Positions 7,031-11,963 of a DNA stretch of 16,747 nt are shown in pieces. The position numbers and the translations under genes were made by a program. The notes under the pieces are model-generated. The model was not told where the DNA came from, searched no databases, and saw only the letters and a list, made by a program, of their open reading frames with translations. How positions within the stretch are numbered: position 1 is the first letter of the stretch; every line of letters starts with the position of its first letter. The stretch is from Candidatus Uhrbacteria bacterium (GTDB lineage: Bacteria; Patescibacteriota; Patescibacteriia; UBA9934; UBA11717): positions 1 through 16,747 of the forward strand of contig JABIWD010000025.1 in assembly GCA_018701105.1 (NCBI GenBank). The letters are read 5' to 3'.

Positions 7031-7116
7031 GTCATTCTGAGCGGGAGCGTCAGAATCTCATGATGCTAGAATTTCTAGAAATATGAGATCCTCACGTCGT
7101 TCCTCCTCAGGATGAC
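7031..7116. repeat. Miniature inverted-repeat element (GTCATTCTGAG type)
   Basis: The left arm begins GTCATTCTGAGCGGGAG (7031) and the right arm, read in reverse complement from 7116, begins GTCATCCTGAGGAGGAAC. Arms of about 31-35 nt converge on ATCTCAT, around a near-palindromic centre CTAGAATTTCTAG. No ORF. Such GTCAT-C/T-CTGAG palindromes occur dispersed in many bacteria. It may serve as the 3' end of the nusA-yidC message, because no U-tract terminator follows yidC. Confidence 0.7.
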
Positions 7117-7127
7117 TATGAAATAGA

Positions 7128-7853
7128 TTATTCTTTCGAGTCCTTCTTGTGGAATATCATGTACTGCTGGATCACACTGACCACGTTCGATGAAAGCCAG
7201 TACAGCATAACTCCTCCAGGAAGCGTGGCTCCAAACACAACTGTGATCAACGGCATCGTGTACGTCATAGACTTGGCCATTGTAGCTGCCATCGCTTCGT
7301 CCTTTGCACCTTCTTTCTTTGCAAGGTCTTTTGGCGGTCGTCGTGTCTCGAGCATCTTTGCTTGTACATATTGTACTGCTCCAGCCATTAATGCAAGCGG
7401 TATGCTTCTAACAGATAGATCAAAGATTCCGATGAAAACGTTATTAACCACCTCTGGCTGCGATACGAAGCTGTACAGAGATGCCATCAACTCTGGATCT
7501 TCGATCGATCGGCGTAACACGTTAAAGAGTGCAAGCAAGATCGGAAGCTGAATGATCAGCGGTAAACATGATGAAAACGGATTCACCTTCTCTTCCTTGT
7601 ACAACGCCATCGTTGCCTTTGCCTGGCCCTCCTTGTCGTCCTTGAACTTTTCTTTCAGCTCAGTGATCTTTGGCTGAATCGCCTGCATCGCTTTTTGCGA
7701 CTGCAAAGACTTTCCTGTAAGCGGCCAAAGGATCAACTTGATGATTACAGTCAAAATGATGATCGCAATACCAAAGTCTCCTGGCACCGTGTTGTAGATT
7801 GCAACCAACGCATTAAAGATTGGCTGCGTCAAAATGGTAAAAAAGATTCCCAT
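7128..7853 (-). CDS. yidC: Membrane protein insertase YidC/Oxa1
   Basis: 241 residues, about the conserved membrane core only, as in Gram-positive and Patescibacteria YidC; there is no large periplasmic domain and no lipobox. The order is a first hydrophobic segment (about 3-22), GIAIIILTVIIKLILWPLT (28-46), the charged cytoplasmic hairpin SLQSQKAMQAIQPKITELKEK, then VNPFSSCLPLIIQLPILLALF, and a C-terminal pair including LPGGVMLYWLSSNVVSVIQQ. Lys39 stands where E. coli Arg366 is, keeping the positive charge in the hydrophilic groove. YidC inserts and folds membrane proteins with or without SecYEG. The start is one base after the nusA TAG (TAG-T-ATG), so it is coupled to nusA. Confidence 0.95.
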   Translation of the reverse strand: MGIFFTILTQPIFNALVAIYNTVPGDFGIAIIILTVIIKLILWPLTGKSLQSQKAMQAIQPKITELKEKFKDDKEGQAKATMALYKEEKVNPFSSCLPLIIQLPILLALFNVLRRSIEDPELMASLYSFVSQPEVVNNVFIGIFDLSVRSIPLALMAGAVQYVQAKMLETRRPPKDLAKKEGAKDEAMAATMAKSMTYTMPLITVVFGATLPGGVMLYWLSSNVVSVIQQYMIFHKKDSKE

Positions 7854-7854
7854 A

Positions 7855-9306
7855 CTATTCAGCTACCTCTTCTGAAGACTCGTCTTCCGATGTCTCAAGA
7901 GCGGCTTCCTTGTCTTCCTCGTCCATCACGTTCGTAGGAAGCTCCTCGGCCTCGAGCCCTTCCTCGGCTGCCTCTGACTCAACAAGCTCGTCGTCCACAA
8001 CTTCTCCAACGGCCTCGTTGCCGTCCTCCTCGGCTGCGATCTCATTGGTCTCGGCTTTAACTTCAGCGGCTTCGATCTGAGTCTCTGCCTCCACCTCTTC
8101 TTTCTCACCCTTTGCAGTTCCAACGTCTGGCGCCTTTGCCTCAACTGCACCCTCAGATGAACCCTTAATTGTTCCACCCTCTTCTGCAACGTTAATTCTC
8201 CAGTCTGTAAGTCGCGCGGCGAGTCGAACGTTCTGTCCTCCTCGACCGATCGCAAGAGAAAGCTGATCGTTGTCCACGGTAACCGTAGCAACCTGCTCAG
8301 CATCGTTAAGCTCAACTCCTGAAACCTTAGCGGGAGCAAGAGCATTCATGACAAACACGCCCACGTCCTCGTCGTGTTCAATAATGTCCACCTTCTCTCC
8401 GCCAAGTTCAGAAATAATAGTCTGGATTCTGGCTCCTCGCTGTCCGATACACGCTCCAATTGGATCAATCCCCTCGTCATCACAAGACACAGCAACCTTT
8501 GATCGTGACCCTGCCTCTCGGGCAATAGACTCAATCTTCACTGTCTCGTCTGCGATCTCTGGAATCTCCACCTTAAATAGCTCAACTACAAGCTCTGGCG
8601 CTGTTCGCGATACCAAAATCTCTGGTCCTCGCAAACCTAGATCAACGGACTTCAAGAAAACCTTAATGCGGTCGCCTGGCATGTAACGCTCGCCTGGCAC
8701 CTGGTCTTCTGAGCGCATGATTGCAGTTCCGCGACCAATGTCCACCAAAATCACACGACCTTCACGTCGCTGCACAGTTCCAACAATCACCTCTCCTTCA
8801 TTGTCCTTAAACTCAGTGTACAAAACCTCTCGCTCAGCCTCTCTAAGCTTTTGTGTAATAACCTGCTTAGCGGTCATCGCTGCCATGCGTCCAAACTCTC
8901 CGCCTACCTGGAGCTCAGTTCGGATTACATCTCCAAGATCCGAACCTTTCTTTAGATCCTGAGCGGCTGTAATCATCACCTCTGTCTTTGGATTAAATTT
9001 CTTTTCGCCGTCTTCGTCTACCTCTTCCTCTATTGTCTTGGGCTCTGGTCGACGCTTAAACTCGTCAATCTCCTCCTCTTCCTCCTCTTCCTCAACCTCT
9101 TGATCTTCTACAACGGTCTTCACGTCCCAAAGCTGAACGCTACCGTCTTCCGTATTAAATTTTGCTTCAATGTTCTGGAGCTTGTTACCAAAGTCCTTTC
9201 GATAAGCCGCAGCGAGTGCCGCCTCGATTGTTTCCATTACTGATTCGTAACTAAGTCCCTTTTCCTCCACGATCTGTCGGATCGCTTGTTCGATTGGTGA
9301 TGCCAT
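7855..9306 (-). CDS. nusA: Transcription termination/antitermination factor NusA
   Basis: NusA binds RNA polymerase and nascent RNA and controls pausing, termination and antitermination. 483 residues: N-terminal RNAP-binding domain (1-165), S1 domain (about 174-235, GTVQRREGRVILVDIG), KH1 (about 272-310, IGACIGQRGARIQTI) and KH2 (about 348-373, LAIGRGGQNVRLAARL). The N-terminal domain carries an acidic insertion (66-103, with an eight-Glu run at 72-79). The C-terminus is a roughly 105-residue Glu/Ala-rich low-complexity tail in place of the E. coli acidic repeats. The start ATG 9306 (MASPIEQAIRQIVEEKGLS) matches the family N-terminus. Transcription starts about 85 nt upstream and passes an attenuator-like hairpin. 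yidC follows after one base. Confidence 0.97.
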   Translation of the reverse strand: MASPIEQAIRQIVEEKGLSYESVMETIEAALAAAYRKDFGNKLQNIEAKFNTEDGSVQLWDVKTVVEDQEVEEEEEEEEIDEFKRRPEPKTIEEEVDEDGEKKFNPKTEVMITAAQDLKKGSDLGDVIRTELQVGGEFGRMAAMTAKQVITQKLREAEREVLYTEFKDNEGEVIVGTVQRREGRVILVDIGRGTAIMRSEDQVPGERYMPGDRIKVFLKSVDLGLRGPEILVSRTAPELVVELFKVEIPEIADETVKIESIAREAGSRSKVAVSCDDEGIDPIGACIGQRGARIQTIISELGGEKVDIIEHDEDVGVFVMNALAPAKVSGVELNDAEQVATVTVDNDQLSLAIGRGGQNVRLAARLTDWRINVAEEGGTIKGSSEGAVEAKAPDVGTAKGEKEEVEAETQIEAAEVKAETNEIAAEEDGNEAVGEVVDDELVESEAAEEGLEAEELPTNVMDEEDKEAALETSEDESSEEVAE

Positions 9307-9343
9307 ACTTTGTGAAATATTGTTAAATTGTATATAAGATTTT

Positions 9344-9386
9344 CGATCTTTTTAAAAAATCGACCCGGCCATCAGCCGAGTTTCAT
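9344..9386 (-). promoter_or_regulatory. Attenuator-like terminator with mini-ORF in the nusA leader
   Basis: On minus, ACTCGGC (9381-9375) pairs with GCCGGGT (9369-9363, one G-U) over 5 nt, followed by CGATTTTTT: an intrinsic terminator some 10 nt after the predicted nusA start. The U-tract can instead pair with AAAAGATCG (9352-9344) in a second hairpin. A four-codon frame ATG-AAA-CTC-GGC-TGA (9386-9372) covers the 5' arm. Regulation is inferred. Confidence 0.7.
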
Positions 9387-9397
9387 TCACGCTCTAG

Positions 9398-9426
9398 ATA
9401 GTACCGATGGAAACACAATATGTCAA
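9398..9426 (-). promoter_or_regulatory. nusA promoter
   Basis: Minus strand: TTGACA (9426-9421), 17-bp spacer, TACTAT (9403-9398). The expected start is 9391-9392, leaving a leader of about 85 nt before ATG 9306. Repeat copy 4 is 13 nt upstream of the -35. Confidence 0.75.
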
Positions 9427-9439
9427 GGCAGGACGTGTT

Positions 9440-9457
9440 AATTTCAATTTATGGAAG
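9440..9457. repeat. Dispersed intergenic element, copy 4 (short)
   Basis: Only the core remains: minus-strand CTTCCATAAATTGAAATT, identical to the core of copy 3 apart from one base. The GCCC-containing part is missing. It lies directly upstream of the nusA promoter. Confidence 0.65.
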
Positions 9458-9506
9458 GGCCAGTATACCTAGATATCGGAAGGCTACGGTTGCTTGACTT
9501 TAGCTA

Positions 9507-9535
9507 TTGACAAAAGTGCTATTTCCTGATATACC
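9507..9535 (+). promoter_or_regulatory. Promoter of the plus-strand 75-aa orphan gene
   Basis: TTGACA (9507-9512), 17-bp spacer, TATACC (9530-9535) preceded by TGA (extended -10). The start is expected near 9542. It has a consensus -35, spacing and extended -10, so it should be strong. Confidence 0.8.
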
Positions 9536-9538
9536 TCA

Positions 9539-9578
9539 AGCGCGTTAACAACAACGCGCTCCTCCACCGACCGGTGGA
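9539..9578 (+). other. Two stable hairpins in the 5' leader of the 75-aa orphan gene
   Basis: Hairpin 1: AGCGCGTT (9539-9546) with AACGCGCT (9553-9560), 6-nt loop; it begins at or just before the predicted transcription start. Hairpin 2: TCCACC (9563-9568) with GGTGGA (9573-9578), loop GACC. They could protect the mRNA 5' end or regulate it; no known riboswitch is recognised. Confidence 0.6.
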
Positions 9579-9603
9579 ACCAGCCATGAACGAAGGAACC
9601 ATC

Positions 9604-9831
9604 ATGGCCATGACCGAAGAGCGAAAGGGCGAGATCGCACTCCGCCACCTCAAGAGCCGCATGCGCAAGGAAGGCATTCGCATCCACCCAGGCTTCCGTG
9701 AGGAACTTGCGGAGGTCGCGAAGGAGCTCGACATCACTCTCGAAGAGGCTCTGGAGCTCAGCGAAGAGATCGTCCGCGAGATCGTCGACGAGGTGTTCGC
9801 CACTCCGGAGCCCGGCCCCGAGCTGCGATAG
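9604..9831 (+). CDS. Small orphan protein, 75 aa, charged helical, only plus-strand protein gene
   Basis: I do not recognise a named family. The start is chosen at ATG 9604 (MAMTEERKGEIALRHLK) because AAGGA (9593-9597) lies 6 nt before it; ATG 9574 and 9586 lie upstream of that site. The protein is soluble, very rich in Glu, Arg and Lys, and predicted almost wholly helical: an N-terminal basic helix (about 5-22, ERKGEIALRHLKSRMRKEG) and a C-terminal acidic helix (about 45-68, with heptad-like Leu/Ile/Val), split by GIRIHPGF. A small RNA- or protein-binding role is possible but unproven. The two sequence lines I counted are about 60% GC, richer than its surroundings. It is flanked by its own promoter, structured leader and perfect terminator, and is convergent with yraN. 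Confidence 0.82.
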   Translation: MAMTEERKGEIALRHLKSRMRKEGIRIHPGFREELAEVAKELDITLEEALELSEEIVREIVDEVFATPEPGPELR

Positions 9832-9851
9832 CAGCCGACCAAGTACGACAT

Positions 9852-9887
9852 CGCCCCCAGGACTTCCTGGGGGCGTGTATTTTTTTT
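9852..9887 (+). terminator. Rho-independent terminator of the 75-aa orphan gene
   Basis: A perfect 10-bp stem CGCCCCCAGG (9852-9861) / CCTGGGGGCG (9866-9875), loop ACTT, then TGTATTTTTTTT. It reaches into the yraN stop codon. There is no T-run on the minus side, so it acts for the plus strand only. Confidence 0.95.
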
Positions 9888-10234
9888 CAAATTCCTTCAA
9901 AATGCACAACCTCAGGATCATTCCCCTCAACCAGGTTAATCGCAACAACATCAACACGCCACGGAACATCGTGGTCGCTCAGCGTATCCAAGTATGCATG
10001 AGCAGCTCGTTCCAAGTGCGATCGCTTAAGCACTGTCACTGAATCCTCTGGATCTCCTGCCACCCTCGATCGCCTTGTCTTCACCTCCACGAATACGAGC
10101 TCGCCTTCGTACTTGCAGACAATGTCCAGCTCCACTCCCATAGCTTTCCAGTTGCGCGCCAAAACACGGTACCCTTTTTTCTTAAGGTACCGTGTTGCAA
10201 AATCTTCTCCGAATTGTCCAACTGCCTTCCTCAT
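9887..10234 (-). CDS. yraN: YraN/UPF0102 family endonuclease-like protein
   Basis: 115 residues, the usual family size. It has the restriction-endonuclease-like fold pattern: FGEDFATRYLKKKGYRVLARN (8-28), then Glu35/Asp37 in VELDIV, and VFVEVKTR with Glu50 and Lys52, the E-x-K part of the PD-(D/E)xK signature. The family is predicted to act on DNA or Holliday-type structures, but its physiological role is poorly known. The start ATG overlaps the stop of the upstream membrane protein gene (TAATG, one shared base). It is last in the operon from 11427. No U-tract terminator follows it on minus. Confidence 0.92.
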   Translation of the reverse strand: MRKAVGQFGEDFATRYLKKKGYRVLARNWKAMGVELDIVCKYEGELVFVEVKTRRSRVAGDPEDSVTVLKRSHLERAAHAYLDTLSDHDVPWRVDVVAINLVEGNDPEVVHFEGI

Positions 10235-10638
10235 TATTTTTTTCGCTTTGGTTGCATGTACTTATCCTGCTCTTTGGCTGCGAGTCGTTTCTCTCGCTGT
10301 GCTGGAACTGTCTTCTTCACGTAACGTAGAATTGACAACAGCCAAGCAACCACACAGATCACCCAAACGATTGTCCAGAATCTTGCGGACAGGAATGGGA
10401 TCTGCTGGAACGCTACAAACCAGTACCAAACGCCGAACGACCCCATGACAACTAGTAGCGTTGCAATACGTCGCAAGACCTCTAGCTGTAGAGCGTCCTT
10501 GATTCGTTTCTTGCTCACCATTCGTACCACTGCGCCAAGTATTACAAGAGACAAAGAGACAATAAAGAAAAGTCTCAACGTCAAAGCGCTGTACAAAGGA
10601 ATTGTGTTAAACCACCAACTTAGTGAAAGTAAATCCAT
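10234..10638 (-). CDS. Small integral membrane protein, 134 aa, unknown function
   Basis: Three clear hydrophobic helices: about 21-42 (LRLFFIVSLSLVILGAVVRMV), 58-76 and 85-104. A cytoplasmic-looking Lys/Arg-rich stretch (43-56) lies between the first two, and a strongly basic tail (108-134, ending QPKRKK) closes the protein. No family is recognised. The start ATG 10638 lies inside the last 32 nt of the methyltransferase gene, and its stop overlaps the yraN start, so it is tightly embedded in the operon. The basic tail could bind nucleic acid or acidic phospholipid; this is a guess. Confidence 0.8.
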   Translation of the reverse strand: MDLLSLSWWFNTIPLYSALTLRLFFIVSLSLVILGAVVRMVSKKRIKDALQLEVLRRIATLLVVMGSFGVWYWFVAFQQIPFLSARFWTIVWVICVVAWLLSILRYVKKTVPAQREKRLAAKEQDKYMQPKRKK

Positions 10639-11164
10639 AATGTCTATTTCCCGGATCGAACGATCCTTCTAATTTGAGCCCGTTCACCATGCATAGGGAA
10701 CGCGCCTCCTGTTCTGATAATCTGGAACTGGCGTCTGGTCCGACTCTAGAGTCGCCATATGGATGCCAATCAACCACTGTAAAAATACCTCCCGATTTTA
10801 GCAGACGAACGGCCTCCTTTACAACCTCTAGTCGGTTTTGGGTAATAGATAGGGTGTCAACGAGTAAAATGGTGTCAGCCGTGGCATCTTCCAAAGGAAT
10901 ACCGCCTAGCTTTTCTACGTCGCCTCTCAGTACCTCGATATTCCCCTTATGACCCATCTGAAGCCTTCCTTTAAGGCTATCAAGGGCCGCTGATCGCACG
11001 TCTACTGCATAAACTCTCCCCTCGTCACCAGACATAGCAGCTGCAGGAATCGTCATGTGGCCAAGGTGACCGCACAATAGATCCACAACCGTATGACCGG
11101 ACCTAATACCGGCAGCACGTGCTACATGGGCAGGATCGTACAAACTTGTTCCACTTCTTATCAT
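10607..11164 (-). CDS. SAM-dependent methyltransferase (class I), substrate unknown
   Basis: 185 residues. Class I Rossmann pattern: motif I VVDLLCGHLGHMTIPAA (26-42, a variant of DxGxGxG), motif II GRVYAVDV (49-56) with the acidic Asp55 expected to bind the SAM ribose, GDVEKLG (81-87), DTILLVDTL (97-105) as motif IV, then LLKSGGIFTVVDWHP (121-135). The substrate cannot be inferred; the similarity is to small-molecule/ubiE-like and archaeal-type methyltransferases. It starts 2 nt after the stop of the 86-aa membrane protein and overlaps the next gene by 32 nt. The glycines of motif I are partly replaced (D-L-L-C-G-H-L-G), but hydrophobic and turn positions are kept. Confidence 0.87.
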   Translation of the reverse strand: MIRSGTSLYDPAHVARAAGIRSGHTVVDLLCGHLGHMTIPAAAMSGDEGRVYAVDVRSAALDSLKGRLQMGHKGNIEVLRGDVEKLGGIPLEDATADTILLVDTLSITQNRLEVVKEAVRLLKSGGIFTVVDWHPYGDSRVGPDASSRLSEQEARSLCMVNGLKLEGSFDPGNRHYGFTFTKLVV

Positions 11165-11166
11165 AC

Positions 11167-11427
11167 TTATCTCAATCCTGAAACAAAGATCCCTGCAATC
11201 CCATTCATAATATCGTCTCCTCCACCGGTCAGCGTTATAAAACCTATAATCATGATTACAATACCTATTATCTTAACCAGACCAGCTGTTCCTCCAAATC
11301 CCTGCAAATTCCACTCAGCCCACCAAGATTTCCCTACCCAGCCAGTTACCATTTCTGACTTCCACACAATAAAATACCCTGCAAAGGATATCGCTGCGCC
11401 AAGTAAGACTCTTAGGAAGATGTTCAT
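11167..11427 (-). CDS. Small two-helix membrane protein, 86 aa, leaderless mRNA
   Basis: Helices at about 4-22 (FLRVLLGAAISFAGYFIVW) and 50-67 (LVKIIGIVIMIIGFITLT), joined by a Trp/Gly-rich loop (WVGKSWWAEWNLQGFGG) and followed by a short Gly-rich end. No family is recognised; the size and layout recall pilin-like or TadE-type small membrane proteins, but nothing specific supports that. An extended -10 TGCTATAAT ends 6 nt before ATG 11427, so transcription should start at the ATG itself. It is the first gene of the operon with the methyltransferase, the 134-aa membrane protein and yraN. Confidence 0.8.
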   Translation of the reverse strand: MNIFLRVLLGAAISFAGYFIVWKSEMVTGWVGKSWWAEWNLQGFGGTAGLVKIIGIVIMIIGFITLTGGGDDIMNGIAGIFVSGLR

Positions 11428-11433
11428 GAACGT

Positions 11434-11442
11434 ATTATAGCA
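11434..11442 (-). promoter_or_regulatory. Extended -10 promoter, leaderless start for the 86-aa gene
   Basis: TGCTATAAT on minus at 11442-11434. Seven bases downstream of the -10 end is exactly the A of ATG 11427. No -35 is seen. Its TG overlaps the U-tract of the terminator at 11441-11467. Confidence 0.75.
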
Positions 11443-11467
11443 AAAACTCCGGCGTTAGCCGAAGTTT
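11441..11467 (-). terminator. Rho-independent terminator downstream of tRNA-Leu
   Basis: On minus AAACTTCGGC (11467-11458) pairs with GCCGGAGTTT (11453-11444), 10 bp with one G-U, loop TAAC, then TT. It ends the tRNA-Leu transcript about 150 nt past the CCA. Confidence 0.85.
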
Positions 11468-11520
11468 CTGCTATACCTGTAACCCCGCTTGCGCAGCCGC
11501 CCTTCGACTGTCGCTCAGGA

Positions 11521-11610
11521 CATTCGACTTTTTTCGATGATACAATATCACATCGCATGATGGTCATAGACCATGAGCGAAATGAGATGGCAATCGAATG
11601 AAGTCGAATG
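11521..11610. repeat. Inverted repeat element (CATTCGACTT type) touching the tRNA-Leu 3' end
   Basis: Left arm 11521-11538 (CATTCGACTTTTTTCGAT) and right arm 11593-11610 match in inverted orientation at 16 of 18 positions. Inside is a smaller hairpin ATGGTC-ATA-GACCAT with TCGC/GCGA flanks (about 11552-11580). A further degenerate CTTCGACTGTCGCTCAGGA precedes the left arm (about 11502). No ORF. It looks like a dispersed MITE-like palindrome; its right arm runs into the tRNA CCA. Confidence 0.65.
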
Positions 11611-11694
11611 GTGCGGACGAGAGGACTCGAACCTCCACCCCACGAATGGGACCAGCCCCTCAAGCTGGCGCGTCTACCATTTCGCCACGTCCGC
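11609..11694 (-). tRNA. tRNA-Leu (anticodon GAG), CCA encoded
   Basis: 86 nt on minus. Acceptor GCGGACG pairs with CGTCCGC; discriminator A at 11612 and encoded CCA at 11611-11609. The anticodon loop TTGAGGG, between CCAGC and GCTGG, gives GAG, decoding CUC/CUU. A long class II variable arm (CCCA-TTCG-TGGG) and the T-loop TTCGAGT are present. It has its own promoter at 11733-11705. Confidence 0.95.
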
Positions 11695-11704
11695 ATGTGG
11701 CCAG

Positions 11705-11733
11705 AGTATGCCAGTAGATAGGCCTATTGTCAA
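11705..11733 (-). promoter_or_regulatory. Promoter of tRNA-Leu
   Basis: Minus: TTGACA (11733-11728), 17-bp spacer, CATACT (11710-11705) preceded by TGG. The start is near 11698, just before the tRNA. The spacer contains the perfect palindrome ATAGGCCTAT (11718-11727), and GCCTATTG recurs inverted at 11744-11751. Confidence 0.75.
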
Positions 11734-11789
11734 TACGAAAGCCCAATAGGCTCAGATCGAGTCCACACACACTCTTTCCATCCACGGGG

Positions 11790-11818
11790 TTGATAAATAT
11801 GGACCCATATGCTATCCT
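11790..11818 (+). promoter_or_regulatory. Promoter of tRNA-Val
   Basis: TTGATA (11790-11795), 17-bp spacer, TATCCT (11813-11818) preceded by TGC (extended -10). The start is near 11825, about 11 nt before the tRNA. It is divergent from the tRNA-Leu promoter, with 56 bp between the two -35 boxes. Confidence 0.75.
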
Positions 11819-11835
11819 TCTCCTGAAATTAACAC

Positions 11836-11912
11836 GCGCGCTTAGCTCAGTTGGTTAGAGCACCTCGTTTACACCGAGGGGGTCGTGGGTTCGAATCCCT
11901 CAGCGCGTACCA
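11836..11912 (+). tRNA. tRNA-Val (anticodon UAC), CCA encoded
   Basis: 77 nt. Acceptor GCGCGCT pairs with AGCGCGT; the first pair is G-U. D-arm GCTCAGTTGGTTAGAGC, anticodon stem CCTCG/CGAGG with loop TTTACAC giving UAC, T-loop TTCGAAT, discriminator A, encoded CCA at 11910-11912. The T-stem has one U-U mismatch (11886/11900). It has its own promoter and is followed directly by a terminator. Confidence 0.95.
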
Positions 11913-11913
11913 C

Positions 11914-11942
11914 AAAAACCCTCATCTTAGATGGGGCTTTTT
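11914..11942. terminator. Bidirectional rho-independent terminator
   Basis: AAAAACCCTCATC (11914-11926) pairs with GATGGGGCTTTTT (11930-11942) around TTA, with one G-U and one C-C mismatch. The plus strand ends in TTTTT for tRNA-Val; the minus strand ends in GGGTTTTTG for the valS-to-DAGK operon that stops at 11964. Confidence 0.9.
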
Positions 11943-11963
11943 GTTTGATAAAATTACGAACCT

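Noticed and set aside
9060..9110. Tandem TCC/TCT repeat tract
   Set aside because: It is simply the reverse complement of the polyglutamate codons in NusA residues 72-79, not a separate repeat element.
9484..9969. 161-residue minus-strand reading frame antisense to the 75-aa gene
   Set aside because: It lies across a perfect plus-strand terminator and the orphan gene, has no start signal, and its composition mirrors the GC-rich plus-strand codons.
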